Shown here in pieces: positions 50,408 to 56,313 of a DNA stretch of 56,313 nt. Positions within the stretch are counted from its first letter, which is position 1; every line of letters begins with the position of its first letter. Source of the stretch: Oscillospiraceae bacterium. Lineage in GTDB: Bacteria; Bacillota; Clostridia; Oscillospirales; Oscillospiraceae. Where the stretch lies: assembly GCA_017519005.1 (NCBI GenBank), contig JAFWTG010000072.1, forward strand, positions 1 to 56,313. The letters run 5' to 3'. The notes beneath the pieces were generated by a model. It made no database searches. It worked only from the letters and a program-made list of their open reading frames with translations, and had not been told where the DNA came from. The position numbers were made by a program, and so were the translations under genes.

Positions 50408-51157
50408 TTACTTCGCCGCCTTTCTCAGCAGGGCCAGCACCAGCTTTTCAAAGCCGACGCTCAGCAGGATCACAGTCGCCGTCCAGGCAAAGAGCTCCGC
50501 TGTGTCCATGTAGATTTTGGAGAGGTACATCTGCTCGCCGATGGAATGCAGGGGCGTGCCGATGACCTCTGCGGCGATCCCGGCCTTCCAGCTCATGCCC
50601 AGGGCGGAGGCGCAGGTTCCGAGGAGATACGGAGAAAGAGCGGGCCGATAAATCCGCCAGGCCGTTCTGCCCGGAGAAACCCGAAAGAGCTTCGCCATCT
50701 CCAGCAGCTCCCGGTCCGCGCTGCCAAGACCGGCCAGCGTGGACGTATAGATCTGCGGAAGGACGATCAGCAGCGACACGATCACCGCCAGGGGGCCGGA
50801 GCCGAACCAGACCAGGATCAGAATGATAAAGGAGGCCACCGGGACCGTTTTCACAAGGGTCAACAGAGGTGAGAGCAGGGTCCTGACGAGGGAAAAGCGA
50901 AAGGCGGCGATGCCAAGCGCCAACCCAATCAGCAGTCCCAGGAAAAAGCCCAGGGAGATCCGGCCCAGAGAAGTCGCCGCGGCCGCCCAAAAATCCTTCG
51001 TGGGAAGCAGGCGCAGCAGGGCCTTCACGGTATCCAGCGGGGAGGCGAACAGGACCGGCTTCGCCGCCAGCATAGAGAGCGCCTGCCAAACCCCCAACCA
51101 GAACAGGGCGACCAACAGGCCCCGCACCAACGGCTGCATAGATTTGGCAGGCTTCAT
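50408..51157 (-). CDS. ABC importer permease, NitT/TauT type
   Basis: A 249-residue BPD_transp_1 inner-membrane permease with about six helices. The EAA loop reads ELLEMAKLFRVSPGRTAWRI. LGTCASALGMSWKAGIAAEVIG is characteristic of nitrate/sulfonate/taurine-type permeases. Two bp after the binding-protein gene. Confidence 0.93.
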   Translation of the reverse strand: MKPAKSMQPLVRGLLVALFWLGVWQALSMLAAKPVLFASPLDTVKALLRLLPTKDFWAAAATSLGRISLGFFLGLLIGLALGIAAFRFSLVRTLLSPLLTLVKTVPVASFIILILVWFGSGPLAVIVSLLIVLPQIYTSTLAGLGSADRELLEMAKLFRVSPGRTAWRIYRPALSPYLLGTCASALGMSWKAGIAAEVIGTPLHSIGEQMYLSKIYMDTAELFAWTATVILLSVGFEKLVLALLRKAAK

Positions 51158-51159
51158 AC

Positions 51160-52251
51160 TTATTCTCCCGTGTAGTAGAAATCGTCGGATGGCATGGCGC
51201 CGCCCACGGCCTTGGGCTCCTGATCAAAGAGGGTCTGCAGATAGCCGGACAGCAGACGCTTCATATCCGCTCCGGTGATGGACACCAGATTGCAGAGAGG
51301 AATCGCCTTTTGGGCGATGGCGCTCTTGTTTACGATGCCCATGTCCTTAATGAGCCTTCCGGCTTCCTCCGGGTTTTCATTCACATACTGGACGCCGGCC
51401 GCGGCTTCCTGCAGGAAGACAGCGATCTGCTCCGGATACTGCTCGAGGATTTCATCCCGCACGACCGTCACGCCGGTCACCAGGGTGCTGTCCTCTTTGA
51501 CCGCCTTCCATTCCTCGTTCAAATCCAGCGCAACCCGAAGCTCCGTATTCTGCGACTGGGCAACCGTGACAAATGGCTGGGGCAGCAGGCCGAGCATTTC
51601 CACGTCTTCGCTCAGGGCGGTAACCACCTCTGCAGGCTCCGACTTGAACTCCAGCTTGACCTGGTCCTGAATCTCATGGGCGGTCAGCAGATAGTTGAGA
51701 CTGAATTCCGGCGTGGTGCCCTTGCCGGTGAGGCAGATCGTCTTGCCTGCGAGGTCCTCGATGGACTGGACGCTTTCTCCGTTTTCCAGCAGATAGAGAA
51801 CGCCCAGCGTGTTGATATTGACGACCGAGAAGCCGGCGGCCTTGTTGAAGAGGGCCGCGGCCGCGTTGGCCGGCAGCATTGCGATATCCGCGTCGCCGCT
51901 CACAAGCGCGGCGGTCACCTCGTCGGCGGCGGTGCAGACAGTGGAGATATAGCTGTTGAAGGTCTTTCCGTCTTTGCTGTCGCGCAGCAGGGAGGCAATC
52001 CCCATGGAGGTGGGACCCTTCAGCGAATAGACTTGGAACACCGCGCCCTGCAGCTTGCCGTCGTCGGGTTTTTGAGGGGCTGCTTCTGTGCTGACCGGCT
52101 CGGCGCCGGTCTCCGGGGCTGCGCTGCTGTCCGGCACGGCGGGCTGCGAAGCGGGCGCCTGTGTGGCAGGCGGCGTCGCAGGCTTTTGCGCGCAGGCGCA
52201 GAGACTCAGCAGCAGCGCCAGGCACAACAGAATCAAAGATACGCGTTTCAT
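51160..52251 (-). CDS. ABC importer substrate-binding lipoprotein
   Basis: A 363-residue lipoprotein. Lipobox LSLCAC after a hydrophobic signal, a Pro/Ala/Gln-rich linker to ~55, then an NMT1/SsuA-like periplasmic-binding fold (KGPTSMGIASLLRD, then VSGDADIAMLPANAAAALFN). The ligand (thiamine precursor, sulfonate, other) cannot be read. Same strand and 22 bp after nagA. Confidence 0.88.
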   Translation of the reverse strand: MKRVSLILLCLALLLSLCACAQKPATPPATQAPASQPAVPDSSAAPETGAEPVSTEAAPQKPDDGKLQGAVFQVYSLKGPTSMGIASLLRDSKDGKTFNSYISTVCTAADEVTAALVSGDADIAMLPANAAAALFNKAAGFSVVNINTLGVLYLLENGESVQSIEDLAGKTICLTGKGTTPEFSLNYLLTAHEIQDQVKLEFKSEPAEVVTALSEDVEMLGLLPQPFVTVAQSQNTELRVALDLNEEWKAVKEDSTLVTGVTVVRDEILEQYPEQIAVFLQEAAAGVQYVNENPEEAGRLIKDMGIVNKSAIAQKAIPLCNLVSITGADMKRLLSGYLQTLFDQEPKAVGGAMPSDDFYYTGE

Positions 52252-52273
52252 GAGCTTTCCTTCCTTTCTTCGC

Positions 52274-53395
52274 TCAGAGCCGGACGCCGCCCAGATACAC
52301 GGCCTGTCGGTTCAGCTCCCCGTCGCAAATCACAAAATCCGCCAGCTTTCCGTTGGCGATGGAGCCCACGCGGTCCAGCGCGCGAATCTGCCGGGCGGGA
52401 TTCCAGGTGGCAGCCCGGACGGCGTCCTCCCGCGGAATCCCGAAGCGGACGGCGTTTCGCATGCAGTCGTAGAGATTCGTCGCGGAGCCGGCGATGGTTC
52501 CGTCGGCCAGGCGCGCCACGTTCTCCGCCAGGAAGACCTGCTGGCCGCCCAGCTCATACTCGCCGTCCGGCATGCCGCAGCAGCGCAGCGCGTCGGAGAT
52601 CAGTACCATGCGCTCCGCGCCGAAGAGCTTGAAGGCCATCCGAATGGAAGCGGGGTGCACGTGGATGCCGTCGCAGATGATCTCTGCGGAGACCGCGGGA
52701 TTCTCGGAGGCCGCGCCGATAACGCCGGGCTTCCGGTGATGGATCGGCGGCATGGCGTTGAACAGGTGGGTCAGATGGGTCACGCCGGCGTCAATGGCGG
52801 CCTTGGCGTGCTCATAGTCGGAATCGGTGTGGGCGATGGATACGGTGCAGAGCTTCTTCGCCTGCTCCACGAATTCCACGGAGCCCGCCAGCTCGGGAGC
52901 CAGATCCACAATGGAGATCAGGCCCTTGCTGCCCTCGTAGAGACCGCGGAAGGCCTCAAAATCCGGCAGCCGCAGATACTCGGCGTTCTGAGCGCCCTTT
53001 TTCTTTTCAGAGAAGAAGGGCCCCTCCATCTGGACGCCCAGCAGACGGGCGCAGTCGGGCTCCGGCGTTTCGCGCAGGCGCAGACCGGCTGCCAGCGCCT
53101 TTTCAATGACCTCATAGGGCAGGGTCATGGTGGCGGGGGCAAAGCTTGTCACGCCCACGCTTGCCAAATAGCGGGCCATCCTCACGTCTCCCTCAAAGGA
53201 GCCGTCGGAGAAGTCCGCGTTGGAGTTGCCGTGATTGTGGACGTCGATAAGACCGGGAATCACGTAAGCGCCGTTCAGATCGATTGCGTCGTCTTTTTCC
53301 AACAAAACGTCGCAGAACTTCCCGTTTTCCACAGAAAAGCCGCCGTTGACGAAGTGAAACTGTTCCGTAAAAATATTCGCGTTCTTAAAATTCAT
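52274..53395 (-). CDS. nagA: N-acetylglucosamine-6-phosphate deacetylase
   Basis: A 373-residue amidohydrolase giving glucosamine 6-phosphate and acetate. Metal motifs PGLIDVHNHG, VQMEGPFFSE, SIAHTDSDYEHA and the catalytic Asp in LISDALRCCG are intact; THLFNAMPPIHHRKPG is diagnostic. ATG 53395 after GGAGAG is preferred over an in-frame TTG at 53401. No nagB is in the window. Confidence 0.95.
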   Translation of the reverse strand: MNFKNANIFTEQFHFVNGGFSVENGKFCDVLLEKDDAIDLNGAYVIPGLIDVHNHGNSNADFSDGSFEGDVRMARYLASVGVTSFAPATMTLPYEVIEKALAAGLRLRETPEPDCARLLGVQMEGPFFSEKKKGAQNAEYLRLPDFEAFRGLYEGSKGLISIVDLAPELAGSVEFVEQAKKLCTVSIAHTDSDYEHAKAAIDAGVTHLTHLFNAMPPIHHRKPGVIGAASENPAVSAEIICDGIHVHPASIRMAFKLFGAERMVLISDALRCCGMPDGEYELGGQQVFLAENVARLADGTIAGSATNLYDCMRNAVRFGIPREDAVRAATWNPARQIRALDRVGSIANGKLADFVICDGELNRQAVYLGGVRL

Positions 53396-53445
53396 AATCA
53401 ACTCTCCAAATTGTCATTTGACCATTGTCTGCCGGCAATTGTCCC

Positions 53446-54852
53446 TTACGGCAGCGAAGCCGCCGCCACAGCCTGGCCGACCCGGCGGGTTTTTTCGTCC
53501 GGCAGCATGACGACCATCTTCCTCGCCAGCTCCGGGTATTCCTCGGCCATGACACGCTTACATTCTGCCAGGATGGTATCGCCGCCCTTGCCGGACATCA
53601 CGCGGCCCAGGACGATCATATGCTCTACGTCGTAGAACATGGAGTAGAGCTGCATGGTGTGGCCCAGATACACGCCAATGGATTCAAAAATCTTCTTCGC
53701 TCTGGGATCCTCCTGCTCCATCAGCGCCTGCACGGCCTTCAGCTTCTCCGCGGGGGTCAGGCGCTCGTCCAAGGCGATTCCGGCGGCCGGCGCCAGCTTG
53801 ATGACCGCGTCCTGGGAGAAGTACTTGCAGCCCACGCCGATGTCATAGGACCACTCGTCCATCATCGCGGCTTCGGAGAGGTCCACGGGGGCGAAGGCCA
53901 GCTCATTGAACCAGCCCAGCACGTTGCCCTTTTTGTCCACGTAGCCCACGGCCTCGGAGGTACCCATGGCCATGCCCATCACCGCAGTGACGCCCAGACC
54001 CATCGCGCCGGCCAGCGCCGTCACGTCGCCGTCGTTTGCGACGACGATTGGCACGTTCCCGTCGCCGATGGCAGCGGCGGCACGGTCAAAGACCGTGTGA
54101 ACCAGCTTGCGGATTTCCTTTTCTCGGGGGACCTTGATGAACAGGGAGCTCACCATGGGCGCGTTGCCGATGAAGACGCCGGCGGAGGAAACGCCGATCC
54201 CGTCCACCCGGGGCATCTTGGAGGCCGCGGTCCGGAAGGCCTTGACGATTTCGTCGTAGTGATACTGGGGGTCCGCCTGGGTCTTGGGATGCCAGACAAC
54301 CTCCTCGGAATAGACCGTTTTCCCGTCGATCACAGCCGAGACCTTGCGGTCGGAGCCGCCGGCGTCAAAGCCGATGCGGCATCCCTCCATGTGACCGCCC
54401 ACGGAGACGGAGGCGTCGTTTTCAGCCGGAAAACTGGCGGCATCGGCACAGTCCACGATCTCAAAGCCGTTTTCAAAGACGTCAGACATGAACTGCACGT
54501 CGAACCAACGCTTGCCGTTTTCGCCCTCGCCGTTTTCAAAATAGACGTACTTCTTCGCAAGGCGGCGGGCAATCCCGGAAGCCCCGAGGATATAGACCCG
54601 GAAGCCGCCGATGGACCAGAGCAGGAACTTCACGAAGCGTTCCACAAAGCGGTAATCCGCCTCCGCCATCTCCGGCGTCCCGTAGATTTTCGCGTGGCGA
54701 ACGGTAATCTTGCCCTTGTCCCGCTCCACGGCGAAGGAAATCGGCCTGGAGGCTCCCTTCAGATAGGCCTCCATCCAGGGGCCTAAAGGGATATAGCCCG
54801 GATCGAGCTCGGGCATGTTTTTGACAGGGAACTCAATTCCAAGATAGTTCAT
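53446..54852 (-). CDS. ROK-family sugar kinase-like protein with N-terminal extension
   Basis: A 468-residue protein. The ROK/actin-like ATPase fold lies in the C-terminal ~300 residues (CRIGFDAGGSDRKVSAVIDG; GIGVSSAGVFIGNAPM; VVANDGDVTALAGAMGLG; MGMAMGTSEAVGYVDKKG). About 150 residues precede it, which is unusual. The typical ROK zinc motif CxCGxxGCxE was not found. Likely a sugar kinase or sensor in GlcNAc use. NahK-like gene starts upstream with a 3-bp gap. Confidence 0.75.
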   Translation of the reverse strand: MNYLGIEFPVKNMPELDPGYIPLGPWMEAYLKGASRPISFAVERDKGKITVRHAKIYGTPEMAEADYRFVERFVKFLLWSIGGFRVYILGASGIARRLAKKYVYFENGEGENGKRWFDVQFMSDVFENGFEIVDCADAASFPAENDASVSVGGHMEGCRIGFDAGGSDRKVSAVIDGKTVYSEEVVWHPKTQADPQYHYDEIVKAFRTAASKMPRVDGIGVSSAGVFIGNAPMVSSLFIKVPREKEIRKLVHTVFDRAAAAIGDGNVPIVVANDGDVTALAGAMGLGVTAVMGMAMGTSEAVGYVDKKGNVLGWFNELAFAPVDLSEAAMMDEWSYDIGVGCKYFSQDAVIKLAPAAGIALDERLTPAEKLKAVQALMEQEDPRAKKIFESIGVYLGHTMQLYSMFYDVEHMIVLGRVMSGKGGDTILAECKRVMAEEYPELARKMVVMLPDEKTRRVGQAVAAASLP

Positions 54853-54855
54853 GGC

Positions 54856-55917
54856 TTATCTCTCCAGATAGTTTTTCACGATTTTATCCATATGATACCA
54901 CTTTGCTTCCATATCGCGGACCAGCTTCAGCTGCGCGCGGCAGCGAACCAGATTGTGGTCGGAGTACTGCGTCTTGAAGTAGTGATCGGATTCCAGATAA
55001 TCCGTCAGGAAGCGAACGGCCAGCTCCAGGGTGATGATCTTCGCGCCGAGAGGGAGCAGCTCAATCTCGCGCTTCGTCAGCGAATGGCAGCCGTCCAGAA
55101 ATCCCTTGGTATAGACCTCAAAGCGGTGAAGATCCAGGGTCATGCGGCTGAGCTCCTGCACGTCCTCCGGGGCAGTGGCTGCGCCGAAGCGAATGGAATC
55201 GCCGAAGTCGAACAGGCTGGAGCCCGGCATGACCGTATCCAGATCCAGCACGCAAAGCGCCTTGCGGGTCTTCATGTCCAGCAGGACGTTATTGAGCTTG
55301 GTGTCGTTGTGCGTGACGCGCAGAGGCAGCTCTCCGCTCTCCAGCATCCGCTGGATGGTCCCGGCCTCCTGCTCCCGCTCCAGGATAAAGTCAATCTCCG
55401 GCTGCACAAATTGAAGCCGGTCGCAGGCGTCCTCGTCCATGGCGATATGAAGCTGACGATAGCGGTCCGGGGTATTGTGGAAGTTGGGGATCGTCTCATG
55501 TAGCGTCTCCGCGGGAAAATCGGAGAGCTGCTCCTGGAAGCGGCCGAAGGCCACGGCGCTTTCATAGAAGTCCGCGTCGGATTCCGGCGCCTCCAGACAA
55601 AAGCCGCCGACGAACTCATAGCAGCGCCAATAGCGCCTGCGCTCGTCCCGATAGTAGTATTTCCCATCCAGCGCCGGGATGAAATTCAGCACCTTGTTGG
55701 GATCGTCAACCTTGCTTCGGATATGCTGGGTTACCGCGATCACGTTTTCCATCAGCTGAACAGGCTGCTTGAACACGTGGGTATTGATGCGCTGCAGAAT
55801 ATACTGTTTCCCGTCGTCGGTGGTAATCAGAAAGGTGTAATTGATATTGCCGTGACCAAACGGTCTGCAAAAGACCGGCTGGTGCATGATTTGAAAATGA
55901 TGAATTGCTTGCTGCAT
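54856..55917 (-). CDS. Aminoglycoside-phosphotransferase-fold sugar kinase, NahK-like
   Basis: A 353-residue kinase. Catalytic loop RVTHNDTKLNNVLLD and metal motif VLDLDTVMPGSSLFDFGD match N-acetylhexosamine 1-kinases (NahK/LnpB) that make GlcNAc-1-P or GalNAc-1-P. ATP region GHGNINYTFLI. Next to nagA and a ROK gene this fits amino-sugar salvage; a 1-kinase route would differ from the 6-phosphate route of NagA. ATG 55917 follows GGAGG; a TTG at 55929 is in frame. Confidence 0.85.
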   Translation of the reverse strand: MQQAIHHFQIMHQPVFCRPFGHGNINYTFLITTDDGKQYILQRINTHVFKQPVQLMENVIAVTQHIRSKVDDPNKVLNFIPALDGKYYYRDERRRYWRCYEFVGGFCLEAPESDADFYESAVAFGRFQEQLSDFPAETLHETIPNFHNTPDRYRQLHIAMDEDACDRLQFVQPEIDFILEREQEAGTIQRMLESGELPLRVTHNDTKLNNVLLDMKTRKALCVLDLDTVMPGSSLFDFGDSIRFGAATAPEDVQELSRMTLDLHRFEVYTKGFLDGCHSLTKREIELLPLGAKIITLELAVRFLTDYLESDHYFKTQYSDHNLVRCRAQLKLVRDMEAKWYHMDKIVKNYLER

Positions 55918-55944
55918 AGAAACCTCCAAAGGATTATTATTTGA

Positions 55945-55973
55945 ATTATACCAAACTGCAAGTCAAAATGCAA
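55945..55973 (-). promoter_or_regulatory. Promoter of the amino-sugar operon
   Basis: Minus strand TTGCAT, 17-nt spacer, TATAAT, about 28 bp before the NahK-like start. Confidence 0.65.
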
Positions 55974-55986
55974 CTAATTTCTACAG

Positions 55987-56313
55987 TTAAAAGCGGCCTT
56001 CCACCAAATTCTGCGTGTGATAGAGCTCGGCGAAGACTCCGTTCCGGGCCAGCAGCTCCTCGCGCGTCCCCTGCTCCCGGATGACGCCGTCTGAAATGAC
56101 CACCACGCGGTTTGCAGCGTGAATCGTGGAGAGCCGATGGGCGATAATCAGGGTGGTGCGGCCCTTTGCAAGCTCGTCGAAGGCCTTTTGAATTTTGGCC
56201 TCCGTGATGCTGTCCAGGGCGGAGGTAGCCTCGTCCAGGATCAGGATTGGCGGGTTTTTCAGGAAAATCCGGGCGATGGAGATCCGCTGCTTCTGGCCGC
56301 CGGTAATGCTGTA
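55987..56313 (-). CDS. ABC exporter ATPase domain, C-terminal part (cut by window edge)
   Basis: The last 108 residues of a minus-strand frame ending with TAA at 55987-55989. Read from the edge it gives [30 protein letters not shown] and [11 protein letters not shown], the signature, Walker B and switch of an exporter ATPase. The protein ends [10 protein letters not shown]. The start is outside the window. Confidence 0.9.
   Translation of the reverse strand, partial: YSITGGQKQRISIARIFLKNPPILILDEATSALDSITEAKIQKAFDELAKGRTTLIIAHRLSTIHAANRVVVISDGVIREQGTREELLARNGVFAELYHTQNLVEGRF

Overview
This window reads as chromosomal DNA from a GC-rich, anaerobic, spore-forming gut-type Clostridia, most like the Oscillospiraceae/Ruminococcaceae. 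The evidence is spore genes (cwlD, a fused cotJA-cotJB, cotJC), ferredoxin-dependent 2-oxoacid metabolism, the three [FeFe]-hydrogenase maturases, a very large secreted starch hydrolase, Firmicutes-style ribosome binding sites, and many small palindromic intergenic repeats. No rRNA, CRISPR array, phage or complete insertion sequence was seen. The taxonomic placement is inference.

Layout. 0.1-8.4 kb: asnS, a 1945-residue secreted protein with two GH13 catalytic modules, and an F420-ligase-like protein. 8.5-12.2 kb: an ECF sigma/anti-sigma pair, initiator tRNA-Met, a DUF1508 protein and pfkA. 12.2-16.1 kb: an intergenic region holding a candidate 62-nt RNA and a perfect inverted repeat, then a tyrosine recombinase, a 2-hydroxyacid dehydrogenase, an AlkZ-like protein and an unknown. 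16.1-24.8 kb: radA-cwlD, the cotJ pair, tspO, and a five-gene run (membrane protein, xerD, PqqD-like, S24/S26 peptidase-like, membrane-bound nucleotide-sugar dehydratase). 24.9-29.1 kb: a resolvase-like fragment protein, a proline-iminopeptidase-type hydrolase, tRNA-Val, a large polytopic membrane protein and two tRNA-Ser genes. 29.1-30.2 kb: an AT-richer cassette with a hairpin array and a nucleotidyltransferase.

30.3-39 kb: a catabolic block. It holds an ATPase, a four-subunit 2-oxoacid:ferredoxin oxidoreductase, a CoA-transferase, a GntR regulator, a branched-chain aminotransferase and pyruvate kinase. Aminotransferase, oxidoreductase and CoA-transferase together would turn branched-chain amino acids into 2-oxoacids, acyl-CoA and free acids, with reduced ferredoxin as by-product. 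The hydE-hydG-hydF operon at 44-48 kb would mature a hydrogenase able to re-oxidise that ferredoxin; no structural hydrogenase gene lies in the window.

39-43.6 kb: a paired ABC exporter and tcdA. 48.5-49.8 kb: a second ECF sigma/anti-sigma pair. 49.8-56 kb: a minus-strand run with a NitT/TauT-type ABC importer downstream of nagA, a ROK-family protein and an N-acetylhexosamine-kinase-like gene (amino-sugar use), then the 3' end of another ABC exporter cut by the window edge.

The most unusual content is non-coding. A 25-nt palindrome family has compensating stem changes and copies inside or touching genes. A larger inverted-repeat element is inserted in frame in an ABC transporter. There is an array of TGATGT-spaced mini-hairpins, a compact promoter-hairpin-terminator RNA unit, and an attenuator-like leader on the hydrogenase maturation operon.
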